NCBI RefSeq assembly: GCF_900099705.1
Contig: NZ_LT629695.1
Span: forward strand, 1,550,001 to 1,614,000
Reading direction: 5' to 3'
DNA length: 64,000 bases
Source: Agrococcus jejuensis
GTDB lineage: Bacteria; Actinomycetota; Actinomycetes; Actinomycetales; Microbacteriaceae
The notes beneath the pieces are model-generated. The model had not been told where the DNA came from, made no database searches, and saw nothing but the letters and a program-made list of their open reading frames with translations. Both the position numbers and the translations under genes were made by a program. This document shows positions 24,059 to 32,792 of the stretch, piece by piece (within the stretch, counting starts at the first letter, position 1; each line of letters starts with the position of its first letter).

Positions 24059-25153
24059 ATGACGACGCCAACCGACGACATCGAGATCGAGATCGAGATC
24101 GACGATGTCGATGAGACCGATGCAGTGACACCCTCGGTCCTCCCTGTGTCCTACTTCGGCACTGAGTTCGACGTGCACGGGCTCGTCCGTCGGTTCAACG
24201 ATCGAGCCATCGTCGTCCCGTCCTTCGATCCGAGCGTGCAGCTTCCAGATCCTAACGCTCAGGGATTTCAGCGGGGAAGAGTTTGGAGGAAGGCTCAGAA
24301 GGATCGATTCATCGAGTCCTTGCTCCTTGGCTTCCCCGTGCCAGGGATTTTTCTCGTAGAGCAGCCGGGGAAGAAGTACCTCGTCCTCGACGGACAGCAG
24401 CGGCTGACGACACTCGCAGCGTTCTACGCCGGGTCGTTCAAGCTTGAAGGCGTCGAGGACGCTTTCAAGGGCCTCACCTACGACACGCTGCCCGACGACG
24501 TGCGTCGCGGACTCGATGACACCTTCATCCAGTCGATCATCATCCGGGCCCCCCAAGAGGTGGATGAATACGAAAGCGTCTACCAGATCTTCGAGCGTCT
24601 GAACTCAGGCGGCACCAATTTGCAACCTCACGAGATTCGAGTTGCGCTGTACGGTGGCGAAACCGTCGAGATGATCAGGAGCCTCAACAACGACGAGTGC
24701 TGGCGCCTGCTCTACGGCAAGCGCAGCGATCGACTGAAGGATCAGGAACTGATCCTGCGAGTTATTGCCTTGTGGACTTCCTCGGACGAGTACTCCGCAC
24801 CATTGAAGACGTTCTTGAATGACTTCCTTGGCCGCCATCGAAACAGCGCCGAACTCGATCTAACAATGATCGCCGATGCGTTCCGGTCATCGGCAGCTGT
24901 GATCAGTGCCGCACTTGGTAAGCGAGCCTTCCGGCTGGGCACTCAAGTGAATGCAGCGATTCTGGACTCCGTTTTCGTCGGGGTCATGGACCGCGCGCAT
25001 GGCGGCGGTGACGCACTAACACCGGAAGACGTGAGCGATGCCTACCAAGCACTCCTGGAAGATATCGACTACATGGACGCGGTGACTCGAGCGACGGCGA
25101 ACGAGGACTCAGTTGAGACTCGCCTGAGCCTCGCACGCGCGGCGTTCGCCTGA
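24059..25153 (+). CDS. DUF262 (GmrSD-like) domain protein, part of a two-gene cassette
   Basis: 364 residues. The DUF262/ParB-like core carries the hallmark LVLDGQQRLTTLAAF (DGQQR at 111-115) and FERLNSGGTNLQPHEIR (from 178). The same domain forms the N-terminus of type IV restriction proteins GmrSD and of many defence proteins; the HNH domain usually found at the C-terminus (DUF1524) is missing, so this is a single-domain form. An acidic N-terminal repeat (IEIEIEIDD) is odd. Its G+C and codon use are below the neighbours. Only 2 bp separate it from the HEPN gene, so the pair acts together. Confidence 0.85.
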   Translation: MTTPTDDIEIEIEIDDVDETDAVTPSVLPVSYFGTEFDVHGLVRRFNDRAIVVPSFDPSVQLPDPNAQGFQRGRVWRKAQKDRFIESLLLGFPVPGIFLVEQPGKKYLVLDGQQRLTTLAAFYAGSFKLEGVEDAFKGLTYDTLPDDVRRGLDDTFIQSIIIRAPQEVDEYESVYQIFERLNSGGTNLQPHEIRVALYGGETVEMIRSLNNDECWRLLYGKRSDRLKDQELILRVIALWTSSDEYSAPLKTFLNDFLGRHRNSAELDLTMIADAFRSSAAVISAALGKRAFRLGTQVNAAILDSVFVGVMDRAHGGGDALTPEDVSDAYQALLEDIDYMDAVTRATANEDSVETRLSLARAAFA

Positions 25154-25155
25154 TC

Positions 25156-25653
25156 GTGGCAAAGCCAGAACGTTACGTCGATCGCCGAGCGGAGGTCCGT
25201 AAGCATCTGCGTGAGATTGAGGACTTGGTGCTTGTTGCCGACGAGCAGAACGATCTCGTCGTCCGCGGCCATCTGCAGCGACTCGCAGTGATCCGACTCA
25301 GTGGATTCGTCGAGAAGACCGTCGAGCATGTCCTGAACGGTTACCTCGAGGAGCACTCGAGTCATCGAGTGCTCCGCTTCGGTAAGAGGCAAGTTTCGCG
25401 ATTGCCGAACATGAATCCATCGAAGTTGGAGACTTGGATCGGCGCCTTCGACGACGACTGGCGACTTGAGTTCATCGACTACTTGAAGGTGGATGAACGA
25501 CGTCAAACACTCGGCAACTTGGTTGGAGCGAGACATAAGTTGGCACACGGCGGAGCCTATGGAGGACTGAACGGTGCAACTCTGAGTGGCTATCACGAAG
25601 TGGCCGAAGGAGTGGCGGAGTTCCTAATGGAACGATTTCTACCGCTGCGGTGA
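25156..25653 (+). CDS. HEPN-fold protein with Rx4H RNase motif
   Basis: 165 residues, all-helical. FVEKTVEHVLNGYLEEHSSH precedes a loop and GNLVGARHKLAHGG near residue 121-133. R126-x4-H131 is the RX4-6H signature of HEPN ribonucleases; the RHKLAHG form is seen in RiboL-PSP and MAE_28990-type HEPN families. The start is GTG 25156, 2 bp after the DUF262 gene. HEPN proteins are typical toxins or defence effectors; the DUF262 partner may be the sensor or antitoxin. The lower G+C content suggests recent transfer. Confidence 0.75.
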   Translation: MAKPERYVDRRAEVRKHLREIEDLVLVADEQNDLVVRGHLQRLAVIRLSGFVEKTVEHVLNGYLEEHSSHRVLRFGKRQVSRLPNMNPSKLETWIGAFDDDWRLEFIDYLKVDERRQTLGNLVGARHKLAHGGAYGGLNGATLSGYHEVAEGVAEFLMERFLPLR

Positions 25654-25709
25654 GAAGTCGGAGCGACCCAACGAAGCGGCGGACACCGGACCCGCCTATC
25701 CTGAGCCGC

Positions 25710-27398
25710 ATGGACACGCGCCCGGCGATCCTCCTCGCCGCCTCCAACGCCGCCGAGTCGATCGAGCGCGAGTTCCGCGCCCGATACGACCGCGACTACC
25801 GCATCGAGGTGCTGCCAGACGCGGCCGCGACGCTCGCGCGCCTCGCCGAGCTGCTCGACGCAGGCACGCAGATCGCGATGCTCGGCGCCGAGCGCACCCT
25901 GCCCGACGCATCCGGCCTCGAGCTGCTGCGCGCCACGCAGCCCCTCGCCCCGGCCGCGCGCCGCGTGACGCTGCTCGTGCCCGGCGAGTACGTCGACGCG
26001 ATCGAGGAGATGCGGCTCGCGATGCTGCGCCGCGACATCGACACGTTCGTCGGCGTGCCGCGCGGCAAGCGCGACGAGGAGTTCCACATCGCGCTCACCG
26101 AGCTGCTCTCGGAGTGGGGATGGTCCGTCGCCGGGCCCGTCGTGTCGTCGGCCGACATCATCGCCGAGCCGGGCGACCGCCGCGTCGGCGCGATCCGAGA
26201 CCTGCTCGACCGCCTCGGCATGCCCAACCGCACGCTCGCGCCCGACGACCCCGAGGCGCTCGAGATGCTCGTGCTCGCCGGCCCCGACCCCGTCTTCCCG
26301 CTCGTGCGCTCGTTCACGGGGCAGGTGCTGCAGGATGCGACGCCCGCGAAGGTGAGCGAGGCGATGTACGGCGGCTTCGACGCGATCCCCGACGGCGAGG
26401 TCGCCGACGTCGTCGTCGTGGGCGCGGGCCCCGCCGGCCTCGCGGCCGCCGTCTACGCCGCATCCGAGGGCCTCTCGACCATCGTGCTCGAAGGGGATGC
26501 GATCGGCGGGCAGGCGGGATCGTCGTCGATGATCCGCAACTACCTCGGCTTCCCGCGCGGCATCTCCGGCATGCGGCTCGCGCAGCGCTCGCGCATCCAG
26601 GCGTCGCGGTTCGGCGCCCGGTTCTACACGGGCCGCGAGGCGATCCGCATCGAGCGCGGGCCCGACAACGAGCCCGAGCACCACCACGTCTTCGTCGACG
26701 GCGCGCAGATGTGCGCGCGCACCGTCATCCTCGCGACGGGCGTGCAGTACCGCCGCCTCGGCGTCTCGGGCGTCGACGAGCACGTCGGCAACGGCGTCAC
26801 GTACGGCTCGGCGACGACGATGGCGCGCGAGATGCAGGACCGCGACGTCTTCGTGGTCGGCGCAGGCAACTCGGCGGGGCAGGCGGCGGTGCACCTCGCG
26901 AAGTTCGCCCGCTCGGTCACGCTCGTCGCGCGCCGCGGCGACCTGTCGGAGACGATGTCCGACTACCTCATCCGCGAGATCTCGGCCACGCCGACCGTGC
27001 ACGTGCGGTGCCGCACGCGCGTCGTCGACGGCGGCGGGGATGCGCACCTCGAGCGCCTGACGCTCGAGGACCTCGACACGGGCGAGCGCGAGACGCTGCC
27101 CGCCGACGGCCTGTGCTGCATGCTCGGCGCCGAGCCCGCGTGCGGCTGGCTGCCCGACGGCATCGCGTGCGACGGCCACGGCTTCGTGCTCACGGGGCGC
27201 GACGTGCCGAAGGACACGTGGGTCGACGGCCTGCCGCCCGCGAGCCTCGAGACGACGGTGCGCGGCATCTTCGCCGTCGGCGACGTGCGCGCCGGCTCGA
27301 TGAAGCGCGTCGCCTCCGCCGCCGGCGAGGGCGCGTCGGCGCTGCCGCTCGTGCACGCGGAGCTCGCGCGCCTGCGGGCGCTGCAGCTGGCCGACTGA
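25710..27398 (+). CDS. FAD-dependent pyridine nucleotide-disulfide-like oxidoreductase with receiver-like N-terminus, no redox cysteines
   Basis: 562 residues. Residues 1-130 resemble a receiver-like alpha/beta domain. From about 232 a thioredoxin-reductase-like flavoprotein follows: VVVVGAGPAGLAAAVYA, GGQAGSSSMIRNYLGFPRGI, VVGAGNSAGQAA (NADPH site) and the C-terminal GIFAVGDVRAGSMKRVA. Where TrxR has its CxxC, this has YGSATT, so it cannot reduce thioredoxin. This type sits with cyclic-nucleotide-binding or response-regulator fusions; the physiological substrate is unknown. It is alone downstream of the HEPN cassette. Confidence 0.85.
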   Translation: MDTRPAILLAASNAAESIEREFRARYDRDYRIEVLPDAAATLARLAELLDAGTQIAMLGAERTLPDASGLELLRATQPLAPAARRVTLLVPGEYVDAIEEMRLAMLRRDIDTFVGVPRGKRDEEFHIALTELLSEWGWSVAGPVVSSADIIAEPGDRRVGAIRDLLDRLGMPNRTLAPDDPEALEMLVLAGPDPVFPLVRSFTGQVLQDATPAKVSEAMYGGFDAIPDGEVADVVVVGAGPAGLAAAVYAASEGLSTIVLEGDAIGGQAGSSSMIRNYLGFPRGISGMRLAQRSRIQASRFGARFYTGREAIRIERGPDNEPEHHHVFVDGAQMCARTVILATGVQYRRLGVSGVDEHVGNGVTYGSATTMAREMQDRDVFVVGAGNSAGQAAVHLAKFARSVTLVARRGDLSETMSDYLIREISATPTVHVRCRTRVVDGGGDAHLERLTLEDLDTGERETLPADGLCCMLGAEPACGWLPDGIACDGHGFVLTGRDVPKDTWVDGLPPASLETTVRGIFAVGDVRAGSMKRVASAAGEGASALPLVHAELARLRALQLAD

Positions 27399-27539
27399 GT
27401 CCCGCTGACGTCGCAGGCTCCCCAGACCGCTCCTCGAGGGCCGGAGGATGGCGCGTCCCCGTGGAGGATGGGCGATGCCCACGGCACGCGGACGGCCCGT
27501 GGCAGGATCGGTCGCACCCGACCCCGCTGGAGGCCGAGC

Positions 27540-28928
27540 ATGCCGTCGACCGTCGCCGACCTTCGCGCGCAGGGCCGGGCGGCCCGCGACGCGCTCGCCC
27601 GCTCCGAGCACGCCGCGCTGCCGCTCGCAGCCGACCGCGATCCCGAGCGCGTGCTCGTCGACCAGCACGCCACGCGCCTGCAGGACCTCGTGGCCGTGCG
27701 CGTCGGACGCATGCTGCAGTCGCCGTTCGCGCTCTTCCGCGGCTCGGCCGCGCAGATGGCCGCCGACCTGGCGCACGGACCGTCGACGACGCAGCACGTC
27801 GTGGCGTGCGGCGACGCGCACCTGTCGAACTTCGGCCTCTCCGCGAGCCCCGAGCGGGCGCTGCTGTTCGACCTCGACGACTTCGACGAGGGCGGCGTCG
27901 CGCCGTGGGAGTGGGACGTCAAGCGGCTCGCGGCGAGCGTGCACGTCGCCGGCCGCGACGCCGGTCTCACCGAGGAGCAGAGCCGGGAGGCCGTGCTGCG
28001 CACGACGACCGGCTACCGGGATGCGCTCGCCGAGATGGCGGAGCTGACGGCGCTCGAGCGGTACTTCCTGCGCGTCGACGCCGAGGCGGTGGAGGCGCTG
28101 GTCGACGACAAGGCGTCGCGGCGCCTCACGCGCGAGGTCGCTCGCAAGGCCAGGCGCCGCACCGCCGACCGCGTGCTCGAGCGCATCACGACGCGCGATG
28201 CCGACGGCGCCCTGCGCATCCTCGACGAGCCGCCCATCACGCGCCACATGGACCACGCGACCCTCGACGAGCTCGACGTGCTCTTCGCCGACTACCGCGC
28301 GACGCTGCGCGAGGACGCCCGCCTGCTGCTGTCGCAGTTCACGCTCGTCGACGTCGTGCTGCGCGTCGTCGGCGTCGGCAGCGTCGGCACCCGCTGCTAC
28401 GTGCTGCTGCTCGTCGGCCCCGGCGGCGAGCCGCTGTTCCTGCAGGCGAAGGAGGCGGGCCGCTCGGTGCTCGTGAGCCACGGCGGCATGGCCGACGCCG
28501 ACACCGCGTACCCGCAGGCGGGCGTGCGCAGCGAGGGGCATCGCGTCGTGTGCGCGCAGCGGGTGCTGCAGGCGCAGTCGGATCCGTTCCTCGGCTGGAT
28601 CGAGGGATGGGCGGGCGACCTCCCTGGGCGACCTCGCGTCGACTACTACTGGCGGCAGTTCCGCGACATGAAGGGCTCCGTCGAGCTCGACGACCTGTCG
28701 CCGTCGCAGCTCGGCCAGTACGGCGCGCTCTGCGCCCGCATGCTCGCCCGCGCGCACGCGCAGTCACCCCAGGCGCATGCCGCATCCGCGTACCTCGGCC
28801 GATCCGACCGCATGCCCGAGGCGCTCGCCGACTGGGCTCGGTCGTACGCCGACGTGACGGAGGCCGACCACGCGACGCTCGAGACCGCGGTCGCGGCCGG
28901 CAGGCTGCCGGTCGAGCGCGACGTGTGA
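27540..28928 (+). CDS. DUF2252 family protein
   Basis: 462 residues. The kinase-like core has the conserved GDAHLSNFGLSASPERALLFDLDDFDE and PWEWDVKRLAAS, and later QAKEAGRSVL. DUF2252 proteins have a protein-kinase-like or aminoglycoside phosphotransferase-like fold with no known substrate. TGGAGG lies 7 nt before the ATG. The neighbours are unrelated: a flavoprotein upstream and a convergent C-S lyase gene. Confidence 0.9.
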   Translation: MPSTVADLRAQGRAARDALARSEHAALPLAADRDPERVLVDQHATRLQDLVAVRVGRMLQSPFALFRGSAAQMAADLAHGPSTTQHVVACGDAHLSNFGLSASPERALLFDLDDFDEGGVAPWEWDVKRLAASVHVAGRDAGLTEEQSREAVLRTTTGYRDALAEMAELTALERYFLRVDAEAVEALVDDKASRRLTREVARKARRRTADRVLERITTRDADGALRILDEPPITRHMDHATLDELDVLFADYRATLREDARLLLSQFTLVDVVLRVVGVGSVGTRCYVLLLVGPGGEPLFLQAKEAGRSVLVSHGGMADADTAYPQAGVRSEGHRVVCAQRVLQAQSDPFLGWIEGWAGDLPGRPRVDYYWRQFRDMKGSVELDDLSPSQLGQYGALCARMLARAHAQSPQAHAASAYLGRSDRMPEALADWARSYADVTEADHATLETAVAAGRLPVERDV

Positions 28929-28931
28929 CGG

Positions 28932-30104
28932 TCAGCGGGTCGCGAGCGCCTCGCCCATCGCGACGATCGCCTCCTCGAGGATCGGCCGCGGCGTCGCGAA
29001 CACGAGCCGCACGTGGCCCTCGGCACCCGCGCCGCACAGGGCGCCGTCGGTGAGGGCGACTCCCGCGCCCTCGCGGAAGAACGTCGCCGGGTCGCCGAGA
29101 CCCAGGGCGGATGCGTCGAGCCACGCCAGGTAGGTCGCCTCGGGCGAGCGGTGGGCGACGCCCGGCAGGTGCTCGGCGACGAGGTCGGCGAGCGCCAGGC
29201 GGTTCGCGTCGAGGTAGTCGATGGTGCCGTCGAGCCAGTCGCCGCCGCCCGCGTACGCGGCCGTCGCGGCGACGACGCCCAGCGTCGATGCCCCGTGCAC
29301 GACCGAGAAGCCGAAGCGTCCGTACCGCTGCTCGTCGGCGGCGTTCGACGTGATGAGCTGCGCCGCCTTGAGGCCGGGCACGTTGAACGCCTTCGACGCG
29401 CTCGTGCCCGTGATCGCGTGGCTCGCCGCCGCATCCGACACCGACGCGTACGGCACGTGCAGTGCGTCGCCGAAGCGCACGTCGGCGTGGATCTCGTCGG
29501 CGAAGACGCGGCCGCCGTGGCGCTCGACGACGGCGGCGATCGCCAGCAGCTCGTCGCGCGCCAGCACGGTGCCCGTCGGGTTGTGCGGGTTGCAGAGCAC
29601 GAGCGTGCCCGCGCCCTCGGCGAACGCCGCGTCGATCGCGTCGAGGTCGTGCTGCCAGCGACCGTCGACGACGACGCCCGGCACCTCCACGACCTCGCGC
29701 CCGAGCGTCGGCAGGTACGTGAGGAAGGGCATGTAGGCCGGCGTCGGCACGATGACGGCCGAGCCGGCCGGCGAGTACTCCTCGACCGCGACGCGCAGCG
29801 CCGCCATGACGTCGGACACCGGATGCACGCGCTCGGGCTCGACCGTCCAGCCGTGCCGCGCGCGCATCCACGCCGCCGTCGCCTCGCCCATGTCGGCCGC
29901 GACCGACGGCGCGAGGTAGCCGAGCACCTCGTCGGCGATCGCCCGCTGCAACGCCTCCTGCACGACGGGTGCGGTGCCGAAGTCCATCTCGGCGACCCAC
30001 GCGCCGATCGTGCCCTCGTGCAGGCTCCACTTGCGGCTCGACGGCCGCGCGAGCGTCGCGCGCGTGCGCAGGTCGAACGGATGCGTCGGACAGTCGGCCA
30101 CCAT
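28932..30104 (-). CDS. MalY/PatB-type pyridoxal phosphate aminotransferase (C-S lyase)
   Basis: 390 residues, fold-type I. AWVAEMDFGTAPVVQEAL opens the domain, CNPHNPTG is the PLP-binding loop, and the catalytic Lys is in TGTSASKAFNVPGLK. The MDF and DEIHADVRF motifs place it with the MalY/PatB family, which cleaves cystathionine and other cysteine S-conjugates. It probably works in sulfur amino acid metabolism. The start at 30104 (MVADCPTHPFDLRT) is the family's usual N-terminus. It is convergent with the DUF2252 gene, leaving 3 bp between the stops. Confidence 0.87.
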   Translation of the reverse strand: MVADCPTHPFDLRTRATLARPSSRKWSLHEGTIGAWVAEMDFGTAPVVQEALQRAIADEVLGYLAPSVAADMGEATAAWMRARHGWTVEPERVHPVSDVMAALRVAVEEYSPAGSAVIVPTPAYMPFLTYLPTLGREVVEVPGVVVDGRWQHDLDAIDAAFAEGAGTLVLCNPHNPTGTVLARDELLAIAAVVERHGGRVFADEIHADVRFGDALHVPYASVSDAAASHAITGTSASKAFNVPGLKAAQLITSNAADEQRYGRFGFSVVHGASTLGVVAATAAYAGGGDWLDGTIDYLDANRLALADLVAEHLPGVAHRSPEATYLAWLDASALGLGDPATFFREGAGVALTDGALCGAGAEGHVRLVFATPRPILEEAIVAMGEALATR

Positions 30105-30157
30105 GCGCCCACGCTCGCACCGGCGCCGCGACGCCGCACGCGGCGACGTCACACGGC

Positions 30158-30640
30158 TCAACCTTCGACGGCGAGATGGATGACGGGGATGCGCCGCGAC
30201 GTCCGCCGTTCGTAGACGGCGAAGTTCGGCCACACGCCCAGCAGGCGCTGCCACGCGGCGGCGCGCTCGGCCTCGTGCAGCTCGCGCGGGGCGACCACGA
30301 GGGTCGCGCCCCGCCACACGACCTCGGCGTGCGCGCCCGCGGCCTCGACGGCGCGCAGGTTCGCGACCCACGCGGGCATCGCCTCGGCGCCGAAGTACGA
30401 GCCCGCGATCAGGAAGCCGCCGTCGTGCGGCACCGCGAGCAGCGGCGTCGCGCGCACGACGCCAGAGCGTCGGCCGGCGACGCGCAGGGTGAGGTTGGGG
30501 AGGCCGGCGACGTCGAGCACGCCACGGCGGCCGCGCGTCATCCGCAGCAGCGCGCCGTCGACCCGCACGATCGCGGGAAGCAGGCGCGGCATCCACGGCA
30601 GCGCGCCGATCCGCACGGCGAGCGGGGTGAGGAGGCCCAT
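30158..30640 (-). CDS. Deazaflavin (F420)-dependent nitroreductase family protein
   Basis: 160 residues with the split-barrel fold of the DUF385/Ddn family: LTLRVAGRRSGVVRATPLLAV then GGFLIAGSYFGAEAMPAWVANLR. The R-S-G-x-x-R pattern and WV-NL motif are hallmarks. Members use F420H2 or bind other flavins to reduce substrates. No F420 genes are in the window, so cofactor use is inferred from the family. I chose ATG 30640 by family alignment. Confidence 0.85.
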   Translation of the reverse strand: MGLLTPLAVRIGALPWMPRLLPAIVRVDGALLRMTRGRRGVLDVAGLPNLTLRVAGRRSGVVRATPLLAVPHDGGFLIAGSYFGAEAMPAWVANLRAVEAAGAHAEVVWRGATLVVAPRELHEAERAAAWQRLLGVWPNFAVYERRTSRRIPVIHLAVEG

Positions 30641-30663
30641 GGGGAGACGGTACGCGTCCCCCA

Positions 30664-30712
30664 CCAGCTGGTCGAGGAGGCCGCAGCCGAAGGCTGCAGC
30701 CGTCACGAGACC
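30664..30712 (+). repeat. REP-like dispersed repeat, copy 2
   Basis: 49 bp with the same CCAGCTGGTCGAGGAGG start and CGTCACGAGACC end as copy 1. The internal segment (CCGCAGCCGAAGGCTGCAGC) pairs with itself. It faces copy 3, 60 bp away. Confidence 0.75.
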
Positions 30713-30771
30713 ACGCGACGTGCCCGCTCGGCGCGACCATGCGCATGGCGGGGCAGGAGCGGCGGTCACGT

Positions 30772-30823
30772 GGTCTCGTGACGCGGGCTCGCCCAGGGGC
30801 TCGCGCGCTCCTCGACCAGCTGG
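30772..30823 (-). repeat. REP-like dispersed repeat, copy 3 (inverted)
   Basis: 52 bp in inverse orientation: GGTCTCGTGACG ... CTCCTCGACCAGCTGG. With copy 2 it makes a back-to-back pair spanning 30664-30823 in the 208-bp gap between an F420-type oxidoreductase gene and the NhaA-DsbA gene. Confidence 0.75.
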
Positions 30824-30848
30824 TTGGGAGCGCTCGCCGAGCCGACCC

Positions 30849-32681
30849 CTACGACCGACGCCGCTCCACCGTCGGCTCCCACGCCTCGAGCGCCGCGATC
30901 ATCGTGCGCGCGTCGTGCGGGCCGCGGTGGCGGGTGCCGTTGAGGAAGAACGTGGGCGTGCCGCGCGCGCCCGACTCGTGCGCCGACTGCGCGTGCTTCC
31001 TCACCCGCTTCGCGAGGGCCTCGTCGAGGATGTCCTCGTCGTAGCGGTCGAGGTCGAGACCGATCTGCTCGGCGTAGCGACGCAGATCCGCGGCCTCGAG
31101 CGCCGACTGGTTCGCGAACAGCACGTCGTGCATCTCCCAGAACCGGTCCTGGCGCGCCGCAGCCTCCGCCGCGATCGCCGCGCCGCGCGCGTGCGGGTGC
31201 ACGTCGTCGAGCGGCAGGTGCCGCACGACGTAGCGGATGCGGCCGTCGAAGTGCTGCTTGAGGTCGGTCCACATGCCCGTGGCGCGAGCGCAGAACGGGC
31301 ACTCGAAGTCGAGGTACTCGACGACCGTCAGCACGGCATCCTCTGGCCCGCGCACGTGGTCCCTGTCGGGGTCGACCTCGGGCTCGAGCGTCGACGGCAG
31401 GTCCGCCTCGGTCTCGCCGAGGCGCGTGCGGGCGACGCGGAACGTGAGCCAGCCGAGCGCCCACGACAGCACGAGCGCGATGAGCACGCCCACGGTCGCG
31501 GCGTCGGCCGTCGGCCCATCGAAGGCGAGGGAGATGATGAGCAGCGACATCGTGAACCCGATGCCCGACAGCGCGGCGCCGCCCGCGACCGAGCCAGGAC
31601 CGACGCCATCCGGCAGCCTGCCGAGGCCCGCGCGCACCGCGCCCCACGCGCCGAGGCCGATGCCCAGGAACTTGCCGAGCGTGAGGCCCGCGACGACGCC
31701 CCACGTCACGGGGCTCGTGAGCGCCTCGCCCAGCACGCCGCCGCGCAGGTCGACGCCCGCGTTCGCGAGCGCGAAGATCGGCACGATCACGAGCGAGACC
31801 GGGCCGCGCAGCACCTCATGGAGGCGCTGATTCACCGAGATGGACCTGGCGAGCCCGCGCTGCACGAGGCGCGCGACGCCCGCATCCGGCGACTGCCAGT
31901 AGTCGCGGAACAGGTACTTCGCGGCGAGCACGTCGCTGCGCTCCGTCGCCGCCGCCGGCACGAGCAGGCCGGCGGCCATGCCCGCGAGCGACGGGTGGAT
32001 GCCCGACAGCAGCGTCGCCGCCCACAGCACGACGATGACGGCGACGTACGGGCTCGAGCGCCACTGCCGCGCCTTGCCGAGCAGGTACAGGATGACGAGG
32101 GCCGCGAGCGCGATGCCGAGCGGCATGAGCTGCACGTCGTCGGTGTAGAAGACGCCGATGATCGCGACGGCGAGGAAGTCGTCGACGACCGTGAGCGTGA
32201 GCAGGAAGACGCGCAGCTGGCTCGACATGCGCGGGCCGACGAGCGCGAGCGCGCCGAGCAGGAACGCCGTGTCGGTGCCGATGACGACGCCCCAGCCGGC
32301 AGGCGCCTCACGGCCGGCGATCGCGAGGTAGATGATCGCCGGCAGGGCGACGCCCACGAGTCCGGCGACGAGCGGCACGAGCGCGCGGCTGCGCTGCCGC
32401 AGCGACCCGACGGCGAGCTCCTCGCGCACCTCGAGGCCGATGAGGAAGAAGAAGATCACCATGAGGCCGTCGTTGACCCAGTGGTGCAGGCTCAGGTCGA
32501 TCGCGAAGTCGCCGATCGTCACCGCCGCGTGCGTGTGCCACAGGTCGACGTACGCCTGCGACCACGGCGAGTTGGCCCAGGCGAGCGCCACGAGCGACAC
32601 CGCCACGAGCAGCAGCGCGCTGCCCGACTCCGTCCGCAGCCTGTCGATGACGGCCTGCGCCCATCCAGCCCCTCGCGCCAT
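30849..32681 (-). CDS. nhaA: NhaA Na+/H+ antiporter fused to a DsbA-like thioredoxin domain
   Basis: 610 residues. Residues 1 to about 410 are NhaA with about 12 spans: HHWVNDGLMVIFFFLIGLEV, VVIGTDTAFLLGAL, LTVVDDFLAVAIIGVFY (the Asp pair used for transport). After a linker, residues about 430-610 form a thioredoxin-fold DsbA-like domain with YLDFECPFCARATGM (CPFC), facing the cytoplasm or outside depending on topology. The fusion is known in actinobacteria and other groups. I chose the ATG at 32681 because GAGAGG sits at good distance; an ATG at 32702 is possible. Confidence 0.93.
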   Translation of the reverse strand: MARGAGWAQAVIDRLRTESGSALLLVAVSLVALAWANSPWSQAYVDLWHTHAAVTIGDFAIDLSLHHWVNDGLMVIFFFLIGLEVREELAVGSLRQRSRALVPLVAGLVGVALPAIIYLAIAGREAPAGWGVVIGTDTAFLLGALALVGPRMSSQLRVFLLTLTVVDDFLAVAIIGVFYTDDVQLMPLGIALAALVILYLLGKARQWRSSPYVAVIVVLWAATLLSGIHPSLAGMAAGLLVPAAATERSDVLAAKYLFRDYWQSPDAGVARLVQRGLARSISVNQRLHEVLRGPVSLVIVPIFALANAGVDLRGGVLGEALTSPVTWGVVAGLTLGKFLGIGLGAWGAVRAGLGRLPDGVGPGSVAGGAALSGIGFTMSLLIISLAFDGPTADAATVGVLIALVLSWALGWLTFRVARTRLGETEADLPSTLEPEVDPDRDHVRGPEDAVLTVVEYLDFECPFCARATGMWTDLKQHFDGRIRYVVRHLPLDDVHPHARGAAIAAEAAARQDRFWEMHDVLFANQSALEAADLRRYAEQIGLDLDRYDEDILDEALAKRVRKHAQSAHESGARGTPTFFLNGTRHRGPHDARTMIAALEAWEPTVERRRS

Positions 32682-32792
32682 GCCCGCACCCTCTCGCCGC
32701 ATCCGCCCGTGCTTGCACGGTACCCGTGCGAGTGGTCGAACGCGCGGGTCCGCTCGTCGCTTCCCGCCGAGGGTGGCCCTGCTGGACCCCGG

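Noticed and set aside
25710..27398. Thioredoxin reductase label (trxB)
   Set aside because: Motifs for FAD and NADPH are present but the redox CxxC is absent, so the name would be wrong.
25593..28757. Open frame of over 1000 codons on the minus strand
   Set aside because: It covers the flavoprotein and DUF2252 genes in antisense; composition is typical of high-GC antisense frames (R, H, A, G-rich).
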